From assembly GCA_020054815.1 (NCBI GenBank), contig JAIHAN010000012.1, forward strand, positions 1 through 34,878: 34,878 bases of DNA. The letters run 5' to 3'. Position numbers and translations under genes: made by a program. Positions within the stretch are counted from its first letter, which is position 1. Each line of letters opens with the position of its first letter. A model generated the notes under the pieces. The model worked only from the letters and a program-made list of their open reading frames with translations, was not told the origin of the DNA and made no database searches. Positions 16,404 to 23,482 of this stretch are shown piece by piece. This stretch comes from Peptococcaceae bacterium (GTDB lineage Bacteria > Bacillota > Peptococcia > DRI-13).

Positions 16404-16787
16404 ATTTACCCTACCAAGTTCTCTTAGTTGACATATCAGGTCATCAAGGGTATATCGAACATTCTTTAAGTTTTTCACTACAATCTTACCATTTTAAATG
16501 ATCATCGTTGGGTCGAAAGTAACTAGCTTTCCTATTTTTCGATTTTCAAGAATGATCTTTGTAAATAGGACATGAATAACTCCAATTACTATTAGTGCAA
16601 AAATCCTGGGACCATGTGGTTGATCTATATCTGAAATATCTGCCCCGGCTACTGCTCCTAAAGTTACTGCTGCAATAAAATCAAATATAGTAAAACGACC
16701 CAGATGCCTTTTGCTTAGTAACAAGGCTACTAGTAAAAAGACCAATAAGACAGTAACTACTCTATAAAAAACGTTTAAATAAATCAT
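16404..16787 (-). pseudogene. DUF421 (YetF-like) membrane protein gene broken by a nonsense codon
   Basis: The intact part encodes 97 residues starting MIYLNVFYRVVTVLLVFLLV, with the DUF421 hallmark KRHLGRFTIFDFIAAVTLG. It stops at TAA (16494-16496) after FDPTMII. Reading on in the same frame gives NGKIVVKNLKNVRYTLDDLI and CQLRELGRVN before a TAG near 16404; this is exactly what DUF421 proteins continue with. In the family a Lys often sits at the stop position, so one AAA-to-TAA change explains the break. The rest of the C-terminal domain is not recognisable. GGGAG precedes the ATG. Confidence 0.8.
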
Positions 16788-16926
16788 GAAAAACTCCCTG
16801 TTAGAAAATGATGTAAATATTATTTCACGTTATGGTTGAAAAAATTACAGGCTCACGCGTGCTTTTATTTTGTTCGGAAGAATATAGCATTTTGACATAA
16901 AAAAATAAGATATGAGGAGGAAAACT

Positions 16927-17133
16927 GTGGACACGCAAATTTATGTGGGAAACGTTTTATTTTCAACCGTTAACACTAACTCTGGGGTTTTAAACAAACA
17001 TAAAGACTGGAAAGCAAGTTCCAAAGGCAATAGCGCCATTGGTCGGGTTAACGGGGATGGTAACATAATTACTAGTAATTTAAATTATGTTGAAGACAGG
17101 GATTTTTTTGATACTATGACCAATACTAAGTGA
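16927..17133 (+). CDS. GerPA/GerPF-like small protein
   Basis: 68 residues. The pattern VNTNSGVLNKHKDWKASSKG, then NSAIGRVNGDGNII and a late EDRDFFDT resembles the spacing of GerPA/GerPF-family proteins (a W after G/N-rich turns, a lone K, then G-x-N-x-I and an acidic D-x-D motif). GTG at 16927 is six bases after AGGAGG; an in-frame ATG 15 bases upstream overlaps that site. It diverges from the broken DUF421 gene. It would be expected to be expressed late in sporulation, but I could not identify a sporulation sigma-factor box. Confidence 0.6.
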   Translation: MDTQIYVGNVLFSTVNTNSGVLNKHKDWKASSKGNSAIGRVNGDGNIITSNLNYVEDRDFFDTMTNTK

Positions 17134-17197
17134 CAGAAACTTGAATGAGATTAGCATAAGAATTACATTTTAATTTCTCAAGATAAGAGACGAATGC

Positions 17198-17238
17198 AAT
17201 AATAAAAATCAAGGCACAAAGCCTTGATTTTTATTATT
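17198..17238. terminator. Bidirectional terminator
   Basis: A perfect 18-bp stem (17198-17215 with 17221-17238; AAGGC and GCCTT at the top) has a 5-nt loop. Its AT-rich base provides a T run in both directions (ATTTTTATTATT on the + strand). It ends the GerP-like gene and overlaps the stop codon of the convergent 50-residue gene. Confidence 0.9.
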
Positions 17239-17386
17239 TATTATTATTTGGGTAGAGATTTTCTAGCAATTCTGCCTTCCAGAGTTTGTGTTGACTCATT
17301 TTTTTGCCCATCTCTTTTTTGTATCTGTCCATTTCTTTTTTTACTCTGTTTTGAACGAATTTATCTCCAGTAAGATAGTTTAACAT
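17234..17386 (-). CDS. Small basic protein, probably Fur-regulated
   Basis: A 50-residue ORF beginning MLNYLTGDKFVQNRVKKEMD and ending ENLYPNNNK. The middle is a charged, Lys-rich probable helix (KKEMDRYKKEMGKKMSQHKL). It has 12 Lys/Arg against 6 Asp/Glu and no Cys. ATG at 17384-17386 is six bases after GGAGGTG. A good promoter with a Fur-box-like palindrome at the transcription start lies directly upstream, and a strong terminator overlaps the stop, so this is a self-contained gene. I do not recognise the family; the size, charge and control recall the Fur-regulated basic proteins (FbpA/B) of Bacillus, by analogy only. Confidence 0.75.
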   Translation of the reverse strand: MLNYLTGDKFVQNRVKKEMDRYKKEMGKKMSQHKLWKAELLENLYPNNNK

Positions 17387-17401
17387 ATCTCACACCTCCA
17401 T

Positions 17402-17451
17402 TGATAATTATTTTCAATTACATTATACTGCTACATTGACGTTATTAGCAA
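17402..17451 (-). promoter_or_regulatory. Promoter with Fur-box-like palindrome
   Basis: On the minus strand TTGCTA (17446-17451) is 18 bp from TATAAT (17422-17427). The palindrome TGATAATTATTTTCA (17402-17416) matches the 7-1-7 Fur consensus TGATAATNATTATCA at 13 of 14 defined bases. It covers the predicted transcription start, a repressing position. A PerR or other Fur-family protein is the main alternative. Confidence 0.7.
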
Positions 17452-17599
17452 GAGTATCTTTGTTAATTATTTTGTATACTTGAGATTTCCAAGGAAAAGA
17501 CAGTCCTGTCGTCTAACCCCCTGGCACCTTATTGTTTTTCGTTAAATGATATTTGTTTTCATTTGTTCGAATTTTGCTTGTTCCTTTTTTACTCCATTA

Positions 17600-17637
17600 T
17601 GTGAATTTAGTCAGCGGTCGCTATGATTTATATCACA
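17600..17637 (+). promoter_or_regulatory. Two CRP/FNR-family operator sites upstream of hcp
   Basis: TATGATTTATATCACA (17622-17637) fits the TGTGA-N6-TCACA form with one mismatch. TGTGAATTTAGTCAGC (17600-17615) fits it with two mismatches. Their centres are 22 bp apart, two helical turns. A possible -10 box (TATAAG, 17664-17669) lies downstream, putting the better site near -46. HcpR, the CRP/FNR-family regulator of hcp genes, is the natural candidate. Confidence 0.6.
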
Positions 17638-17701
17638 GCATAATTACCAGAAAACCATTAGGATATAAGTGTATAAAAACATTTTTAAAGGAGGAATATT
17701 G

Positions 17702-18985
17702 ATGTTTTGTTACCAGTGTATGCAAACCCCCTCAGGAGGCTGTACTAAAATCGGGGTCTGTGGCAAGAATGAGGATATCGCCAGCCTGCAGGATACCATT
17801 ATTTTTGGTTTGAAAGGTGTGGCGGCCTACCGTACCCACGCCCAGCAGCTGGGATATACTGATCCTGAAATAGACAACATTACCCAGGAAGCCCTCTATA
17901 TGACCTTAACCAATGTGAACTTCAACCTGGAAGAACATATCAAAATGGCTCTGAAAGTAGGTTCTGCAACAGTAAAGGCCATGGAACTGCTGGATAAAGC
18001 CCATACAGAATATTTAGGTACCCCTCAGCCCGTACAAGTTTCTTCCGATAAAATCGAAGGAAAGGCTATCGTGATAACCGGTCACAACCTCTTTGCCCTC
18101 AAAGAACTGCTGAAACAGACGGAAGGCAAAGGGATTAACATCTACACCCACTCCGAAATGCTTCCCGCCCATGGGTATCCTGAATTGAAAAAATATCCCC
18201 ATCTCAAAGGAAATATCGGCAAAGCCTGGTATGACCAGCGCAAGCTTTTCGAAGAATTCCCCGGCGCTATCCTGGCTACCACCAACTGCGTGATGCCTAT
18301 CAGGGGCACCTATGGCGACCGCATGTTCTCCTATGATGTCACAGGCTTAGAAGGGGTTACCAAGATTGAAAACGATGACTTTACTCCCCTTATTGAGAAA
18401 GCCCTCTCTTTACCAGAAGCCAATATAGAATCCGATAAATCACTGCTCACCGGTTTCCATCATACCACGGTCCTGGGCTTAGCTCCCCAGATCATCGACG
18501 CCGTTAAATCCGGGAAAATCCGCCGCTTCTTTGTTATCGCCGGCTGTGACGCCCCCGGTAAAGGCGGGGAATATTACCGTGAATTAGCTCTTTCCGTACC
18601 CCAGGATTGTGTGATTCTCACCACCTCCTGCGGCAAGTTCCGTTTCAATGACCATGATTTCGGTACCATTGACGGTATTCCACGTTACATTGACCTGGGA
18701 CAGTGCAACAACTCCATTTCTGCAGTAAAAATTGCTGTGGCTTTGGCTGAAGCCTTCAACTGCTCCGTCAATGAACTGCCCGTGAGCATTGTTCTTTCCT
18801 GGTTTGAACAAAAAGCCGTCGCCATCCTCCTCGGTCTCTTCAGTCTGGGTGTACAGAACATCTACATCGGTCCCAAAGCACCCGAATTCCTCACTCCCGG
18901 CGTGGTCAATGTGCTCCAGAAGCACTTCAACCTGAAACTCACCGGCAACGCCCAGGAAGACCTGCAGAACATGCTGAAAGGCTAA
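17702..18985 (+). CDS. hcp: Hybrid cluster protein (hydroxylamine reductase family), short form
   Basis: 427 residues. Hcp reduces hydroxylamine in vitro and acts in nitric oxide detoxification/S-nitrosylation in other bacteria. N-terminal Cys (3, 6, 14, 20: MFCYQC, GGC, GVC) bind an Fe-S cluster. Ligands of the hybrid cluster are recognisable in order: ITGHN, HSEML, TTNCVMP, AGCDAP, TTSCGK, LGQCNN, WFEQKA and the final GPKAPEF. The protein is about 120 residues shorter than class I Hcp (about 550) and matches the class III size, lacking a helical bundle. ATG at 17702 is seven bases after AAAGGAGG; an in-frame GTG at 17669 overlaps the promoter and is rejected. Confidence 0.95.
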   Translation: MFCYQCMQTPSGGCTKIGVCGKNEDIASLQDTIIFGLKGVAAYRTHAQQLGYTDPEIDNITQEALYMTLTNVNFNLEEHIKMALKVGSATVKAMELLDKAHTEYLGTPQPVQVSSDKIEGKAIVITGHNLFALKELLKQTEGKGINIYTHSEMLPAHGYPELKKYPHLKGNIGKAWYDQRKLFEEFPGAILATTNCVMPIRGTYGDRMFSYDVTGLEGVTKIENDDFTPLIEKALSLPEANIESDKSLLTGFHHTTVLGLAPQIIDAVKSGKIRRFFVIAGCDAPGKGGEYYRELALSVPQDCVILTTSCGKFRFNDHDFGTIDGIPRYIDLGQCNNSISAVKIAVALAEAFNCSVNELPVSIVLSWFEQKAVAILLGLFSLGVQNIYIGPKAPEFLTPGVVNVLQKHFNLKLTGNAQEDLQNMLKG

Positions 18986-18996
18986 TAAAGTCTTTA

Positions 18997-19024
18997 ACTT
19001 CCGATCTCCGACTTCCGATTCCCT
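18997..19024. repeat. Degenerate 7-bp tandem repeats after hcp
   Basis: Four heptamers follow the hcp stop by 11 bp: ACTTCCG, ATCTCCG, ACTTCCG, ATTCCCT. On the minus strand they read GAAGTCG-like, related to the TAGTTGG units seen at the other sites. Confidence 0.7.
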
Positions 19025-19060
19025 CATATAGTCAGTCATACTTTGTTGATTAAGTAAATA

Positions 19061-19092
19061 GAAAGCCCTACCGTAAAAACGGTGGGGCTTTC
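19061..19092. terminator. Hairpin between convergent hcp and thioesterase genes
   Basis: GAAAGCCCTACCG (19061-19073) pairs with CGGTGGGGCTTTC (19080-19092), 13 bp including one G-T pair, around a 6-nt loop. The downstream T run is poor on both strands (TTTCGCATCTTATT; TTTCTATTTACTT), so termination may be partial. Confidence 0.6.
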
Positions 19093-19100
19093 GCATCTTA

Positions 19101-19523
19101 TTATTCACTTTTCCCGGCGGCCTGAGAAACGATCTCCCAAACCTCGGGATTCCGCTTTTTTAAGTTTATAGGGCGGCCGGCCTCATTGACAAAAGCATGA
19201 CTGGTGCTGCCAAAAGCCAAAAGAATATCCCCGCTTTCATTCATCATCTCGTAGTAGAAAACGATACGCACAGGGGATAACTCCGCTATCCGGGTCTTTA
19301 TCAAAACCATGTCATCATATCTGGCCGGATGTTTATAGCGGCAGGTTGCTTCAATTACCGGCAAAAGGACTTTCTCCTCTTCCATCTGTTTATAGGTATA
19401 GCCTAAAGAACGCAAGAGTTCGGTGCGCCCTATTTCCTGCCAGGTGAAATAGTTGCCGTAGTAAACTACGCCCATCTGGTCAGTATCCTTGTAGGTGACG
19501 CGTACTTTCGTTTCGTTTATCAT
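19101..19523 (-). CDS. Hot-dog-fold acyl-CoA thioesterase (4HBT/YbgC family)
   Basis: 140 residues. The opening VRVTYKDTDQMGVVYYGNYF is the YbgC/4-hydroxybenzoyl-CoA thioesterase signature, with the catalytic Asp in DTDQMG. The central helix follows (WQEIGRTELLRSLG), then the beta-sheet of the hot-dog fold. The substrate is unknown, probably a short acyl-CoA. ATG is seven bases after GGGGGG. It begins 11 bp after the ArsR gene and is the last gene of the hydrogenase operon by spacing; a functional link to hydrogenase is not obvious. Confidence 0.9.
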   Translation of the reverse strand: MINETKVRVTYKDTDQMGVVYYGNYFTWQEIGRTELLRSLGYTYKQMEEEKVLLPVIEATCRYKHPARYDDMVLIKTRIAELSPVRIVFYYEMMNESGDILLAFGSTSHAFVNEAGRPINLKKRNPEVWEIVSQAAGKSE

Positions 19524-19534
19524 GGAGATCCCCC

Positions 19535-19876
19535 CTAATCAATACCTACTTCCAAGGTTCTTTTTATTTCTGTCCAGGAAGTCAAGGTGTCAACCAGATG
19601 GTTGTCAAAGATGCGCCTGGCACCATCTAAAACCTGAAAAATGAGGGGGTCTTTCACAGAATAAGCTACCCTGGTACCTTCCTTGGTACCGACCACCAGA
19701 TTTTTGGCGCGCAGGACAGCCAGCTGCTGGCTGGTGGTGGTAGGTTCTAAAGATAGAATTTCCGCCAGTTCATTGACGCTCTTTTCCCCCGTGCGCAGGG
19801 CTTCTAAAATCGCCAGGCGGCTGGGATGGGCCAAAGCCTTAAATAATTCTGATTCGAATTGAAAGAGTTCTTTCAT
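19535..19876 (-). CDS. ArsR-family winged-helix transcriptional regulator
   Basis: 113 residues. The ArsR helix-turn-helix is clear: LFKALAHPSRLAILEALRTG, then SVNELAEILSL and TTTSQQLAVLRAKNLV, with the wing TKEGTRVAYSV. No Cys residue is present, so classical metal sensing through Cys or persulfide sensing through a disulfide is unlikely. The start overlaps the end of the NuoB-like hydrogenase subunit gene by four bases (ATGA), so it is co-translated with the hydrogenase and may control that operon. Ligand unknown. Confidence 0.88.
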   Translation of the reverse strand: MKELFQFESELFKALAHPSRLAILEALRTGEKSVNELAEILSLEPTTTSQQLAVLRAKNLVVGTKEGTRVAYSVKDPLIFQVLDGARRIFDNHLVDTLTSWTEIKRTLEVGID

Positions 19877-20409
19877 AACCTGCCCCCTTTCTTATTCAAA
19901 CGGTCCAGGGCTTTTGACAACCCCTTGATGATATCCTCAGGTGTAGGAGGACATCCCAGTATATAAGCATCAACGGGAACAATACTGGAGATTCCATTAT
20001 ACACGGCGTAACTGTCTTTGTAAACACCGCAGCCACAGGCACAATCGCCCAGGGCAATGACAACTTTAGGCTCAGGTGTCGCTTCATATGTTTTACGCAG
20101 GGCGGTAGCCAGGTGCTTTGTAGGGGTACCCGTGACCAGGAGAATGTCAGCATGGCGGGGGGAGGCTACAAAATCAAAGCCGAAACGCTGCAGGTCATAG
20201 ACAGGATTTAAAAGCGCAGTCATTTCCCAGTCACAGGCATTGCATGAACCAGTATCCACGTGACGTATATGGGCGGAACGTCCCAATACTCTCTTTATTT
20301 TTCCCTCCAGTTCCTGGCCTAAACCAGCCACATCCCCCTGGTCTGTAGCTAAATTTATGTCCCTGGTCACTATCCCAGTCTTGAAGGTCTGCCAAAACTG
20401 CTTCCACAT
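19873..20409 (-). CDS. Group 4 [NiFe] hydrogenase small subunit (HyfI/NuoB-like)
   Basis: 178 residues of the NuoB/HycG/HyfI family. It carries the proximal [4Fe-4S] cluster next to the Ni-Fe site: Cys56 and Cys59 in GSCNACDWE, Cys in GDCACGCG (123-127) and Cys153 in ILGCPPTPEDI. The N-terminal ~50 residues form a charged extension. ATG is seven bases after AAGGAGG, 12 bp after the large subunit gene. The ArsR gene overlaps its stop. In complex I and formate hydrogenlyase the next electron carrier is a NuoI/HyfH-type ferredoxin subunit, which is missing from this operon. Confidence 0.92.
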   Translation of the reverse strand: MWKQFWQTFKTGIVTRDINLATDQGDVAGLGQELEGKIKRVLGRSAHIRHVDTGSCNACDWEMTALLNPVYDLQRFGFDFVASPRHADILLVTGTPTKHLATALRKTYEATPEPKVVIALGDCACGCGVYKDSYAVYNGISSIVPVDAYILGCPPTPEDIIKGLSKALDRLNKKGGRL

Positions 20410-20421
20410 CTCTCTTCCTCC

Positions 20422-22005
20422 TTAACGGTCCAGGCAGGCATAACACAGTTCAAAGCTTTTGTTAATGAGGGGAAAATCGGGCACAATATTTCCTCTCACA
20501 GCCAGGGGGACCACGGGCCAGTTGGTATAAGAGGCTGAGCGCACACGGTAACGGTAAATTGTATTATTCTCCCCTGTCATCAGCCAGTGCATATCTTCTC
20601 CCCTTGGCGATTCCGCATAGCCTAAAGCATACTGATACGGCGGCAGATGACCCAGGGGTTCTGCTATTTCCCCAGGCTCCAGCATCTCCAGGCACTGCTT
20701 AATGATATGAATAGATTGACCGGCTTCATCAATGCGCACCTTTAGCCGGGCAGCTACATCCCCCGTGGTATAAACCGGCACGGAAAAATCGACCTGGCTG
20801 TAGGCAGCATGAGGGTGAATCTTACGGCAGTCACGGGACCAGCCGGCGGCCCGGGCCGCCGGACCCACCACACCCAGTTCTTTTACGGCTTCTAAAGAGG
20901 TAATTCCTGTACTGTTTACTCGGTCCAAGAAAATAGGATTACTTAACAGCACCTCGGTAAATTGAGCAAACTCTTTACCCAGGTCATCCAGCCAGTCAGG
21001 CAGTTCCAGCAGAACGGAGGCGGGCGGTTCTGACTTTAAGCCTCCGGGAGTATTAATGCCACGCAGGTAACGGTGGCCTGTCAGAAGTTGATTGTGGTGC
21101 ATGATGGCCTCTTTTAACCTGCCTCCCTGGGAGGAACCAAAGGCATAACCGGTCCCCGCACAGATGTTGCCCACATCACCGATGTGATTATACAGGCGTT
21201 CCATTTCCAAAAAGATAGTACGTAACAATTTAGCCCGGACAGGAATTTCTATTCCCGCAATCTTCTCCAGGGCTTCACAGTAAGCTACAGAATGACTGTA
21301 GGCGCAAACACCGCAGATTCTTTCCGCGAGCTTTAGGCCCTGCCGGAAATCCAGGCCCTCGGCCTGTTTCTCCATACCCCTGTGGGTATAAAAAAGCCGG
21401 GCTTCTAAGTGCACAATATTCTCACCCGCTGTACCAAAGCGGAAGTGTCCCGGTTCAATAATTCCTGCATGAATGGGGCCTACGGGTACGTAAAACCTTC
21501 CTTCCCCCTCTACCTCCCTGAAGCGATGTTCTCCTCCTCCCGCCTTTTGTCCTTCCTCCTGTAAGGCGGGGTTAAAGTCTTTTCGCAGGGGACGGACACC
21601 CAGGGGCCACTCATGATGCAGCACCAGGCGGTTAGGTTCGGGATGCCCGATGGGTCTAAGCCCCAGCATGTCCATGGCTTCCCTTTCGTACCAGTGGGCG
21701 GCAGCAATTAGCGGAGTCAGGGAAGGATAAGTAAGATCAGGCTCTGTGATATTGACCACCAGGATAATAAAACGGTCCTCTTCATCTCGAGAAAAAACAT
21801 AATACAGGCGAAAAACCCCGTACACCGGGCGTTCATCGGTAGCAATCATGGTGCTGAGCACAGCGCCCGACTGCGTCAAAAGCTGGGCCGCCTCTGTTAG
21901 CTGTGTCTTGGGCACCAGCAGGTACTCTTCGTTTCCTCTCCGACTGAAGAGGGACGTTCCGGGAAACTTGTCCAGAATCTCCTGGGAAAAATTATGCCAA
22001 CTCAT
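20422..22005 (-). CDS. Group 4 [NiFe] hydrogenase large subunit, NuoC-NuoD fusion (HyfG/HycE-like)
   Basis: 527 residues. The first ~150 are a NuoC/30-kDa-like domain (HWYEREAMDMLGLRPIGHPE). The rest is the catalytic large subunit. Both nickel-binding CxxC pairs are intact: RICGVCAYSH (Cys231, Cys234) and ELCYACLDR (Cys521, Cys524). This makes it a true hydrogenase rather than a complex I subunit. The usual DPC of the second motif is ELC here. The chain stops exactly after the Arg of that motif, so there is no C-terminal peptide for a maturation endopeptidase to remove, as described for CooH and EchE. One base separates it from the upstream gene. Confidence 0.94.
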   Translation of the reverse strand: MSWHNFSQEILDKFPGTSLFSRRGNEEYLLVPKTQLTEAAQLLTQSGAVLSTMIATDERPVYGVFRLYYVFSRDEEDRFIILVVNITEPDLTYPSLTPLIAAAHWYEREAMDMLGLRPIGHPEPNRLVLHHEWPLGVRPLRKDFNPALQEEGQKAGGGEHRFREVEGEGRFYVPVGPIHAGIIEPGHFRFGTAGENIVHLEARLFYTHRGMEKQAEGLDFRQGLKLAERICGVCAYSHSVAYCEALEKIAGIEIPVRAKLLRTIFLEMERLYNHIGDVGNICAGTGYAFGSSQGGRLKEAIMHHNQLLTGHRYLRGINTPGGLKSEPPASVLLELPDWLDDLGKEFAQFTEVLLSNPIFLDRVNSTGITSLEAVKELGVVGPAARAAGWSRDCRKIHPHAAYSQVDFSVPVYTTGDVAARLKVRIDEAGQSIHIIKQCLEMLEPGEIAEPLGHLPPYQYALGYAESPRGEDMHWLMTGENNTIYRYRVRSASYTNWPVVPLAVRGNIVPDFPLINKSFELCYACLDR

Positions 22006-22006
22006 G

Positions 22007-23473
22007 TTATTCCCCTCCTACCACAACAGCAATCTGTTCTAAAATATCCGTGACAAAAGCGGGGGTAGAAAAGCCCAAGCCAATCACAAAAAGCAGGGGA
22101 ATGCACATGGCAGCCAAAAGCCAGGTATTTTCCTTTTCCTTTGCAACTCTTCGGGATAACCGGCCAAAACTCATATTGGTAACATGATAACCGAGACCCG
22201 CAAAAATCAGGGCTATAAAGAGAAGATAAAGCGAACTTACCATATATTTGCCGGCGGTAAAACCAGCCCAGGCAATCGTAAATTCACTCATAAAGATACT
22301 AAAAGGAGGAAGACCGGTCAGAGCAAAGGCCCCGATCAGAAAAAATACGACAGTAGCCGGCATGACATGTACAATTCCTTTAATGCGGGTAATGTTTTTG
22401 GTATTAAACTTCTGGGCGATATTGCCCACAGCCATAAAGAACATGGATTTGGCCATGGCGTGGTTAAAGAGGTGGAACATGGCTCCCATCAGGGCCAGTT
22501 TAGAGCCTAGACCTACGCCCAGGGCAATGATACCCATGTGTTCCACACTGGAATAAGCCAGAAGCCTTTTGATATCCTTTTGCAAGACGATGAACGGCAC
22601 GGCTATACCGATAGACACCAGGCCAAAGACCAGTAACAGCTGCTGGGAAAATTCACCCAGTAAGGCGCTGTTGGTGAGGGAATAGAAGCGAATTATCCCG
22701 TAGAGGGCACAGTTCAAAAGCACCCCGGATAACACCGCACTGATGGGGGTGGGAGCCTGGCTGTGGGCATCGGGCAGCCAATTGTGGAGGGGAGCCAGCC
22801 CTGCTTTCGTCCCGTAACCCACCAGAATAAAGACAAAGGCCAATTTTAGTAAGCTGGGGTCCAGGCGGGGAGCAATCTCCATCAGTTTTGTCCAGTAGAG
22901 GGCATCAGTGCCATGGCCCAAAATTTCCATAGCCGAATAGTAAGTAAAAATTGTGCCGAAAAGGCCAAAGGTAATACCAACGGTACAGAGAATCACATAC
23001 TTCCAGGCTGCTTCCAGGGAATGTTTGTGGTCATAAAAGCCCACCAGGAGGGCGGAGGCCAGCGTAGTGGCTTCGATAGCCACCCACATCAAACCAAGGT
23101 TATTGACCACCACTACGGAAAGCATGGTAGTGACAAAAACATGGTACCAGAGGTAGAACTTTTCCGACTGTTCCCGGGTAACCAAACCATGGGACACTTC
23201 CCTCTTTAAATAAGGAATCGAGTACAGGCTTACTGCTAAATTAACAATAACAATCACTATAATAATCAGGGCACTGAAGGGATCTACGTAAATAGCCCGG
23301 TCAATGGCATAAAATGTTCCCATACTGAAGACCTGCCAGGAAAGCACAATACCGGTACAGGCCAGTATGCAGGAACCAATAACGTTAATTTTTTCTTTTT
23401 TCTCCTGACCCGGAACCATCCAGGCTAAAATCCCTGTAAAAAAGCTGATTAATAACAAGACAATGACAATCAT
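22007..23473 (-). CDS. Hydrogenase membrane subunit, antiporter-like (HyfF/NuoL-M-N family)
   Basis: 488 residues, about 14 membrane helices, in the proton-pumping antiporter-like family. Key motifs are WVAIEATTLASALLVG (helix 5 Glu), YGTKAGLAPLHNWLPDAHSQ and APTPISAVLSGVLLNCALYG, then LKRLLAYSSVEHMG-type sequence. Where many NuoL/M/N proteins have a Lys after the SGVLL stretch this one has Asn, so proton-channel detail may differ. It likely couples H2/ferredoxin-level redox change to ion transport. It starts nine bases after the HyfE-like gene. Confidence 0.9.
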   Translation of the reverse strand: MIVIVLLLISFFTGILAWMVPGQEKKEKINVIGSCILACTGIVLSWQVFSMGTFYAIDRAIYVDPFSALIIIVIVIVNLAVSLYSIPYLKREVSHGLVTREQSEKFYLWYHVFVTTMLSVVVVNNLGLMWVAIEATTLASALLVGFYDHKHSLEAAWKYVILCTVGITFGLFGTIFTYYSAMEILGHGTDALYWTKLMEIAPRLDPSLLKLAFVFILVGYGTKAGLAPLHNWLPDAHSQAPTPISAVLSGVLLNCALYGIIRFYSLTNSALLGEFSQQLLLVFGLVSIGIAVPFIVLQKDIKRLLAYSSVEHMGIIALGVGLGSKLALMGAMFHLFNHAMAKSMFFMAVGNIAQKFNTKNITRIKGIVHVMPATVVFFLIGAFALTGLPPFSIFMSEFTIAWAGFTAGKYMVSSLYLLFIALIFAGLGYHVTNMSFGRLSRRVAKEKENTWLLAAMCIPLLFVIGLGFSTPAFVTDILEQIAVVVGGE

Positions 23474-23482
23474 AAAACTTTC

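Noticed and set aside
16301-16501. + strand ORF of 66 codons
   Set aside because: It lies opposite the decayed 3' part of the DUF421 gene, which explains the sequence; no ribosome binding site.
18584-19108. Long minus-strand ORF (174 codons) opposite the end of hcp
   Set aside because: It is antisense to conserved hcp sequence, has no ribosome binding site or family resemblance, and runs through the terminator region.
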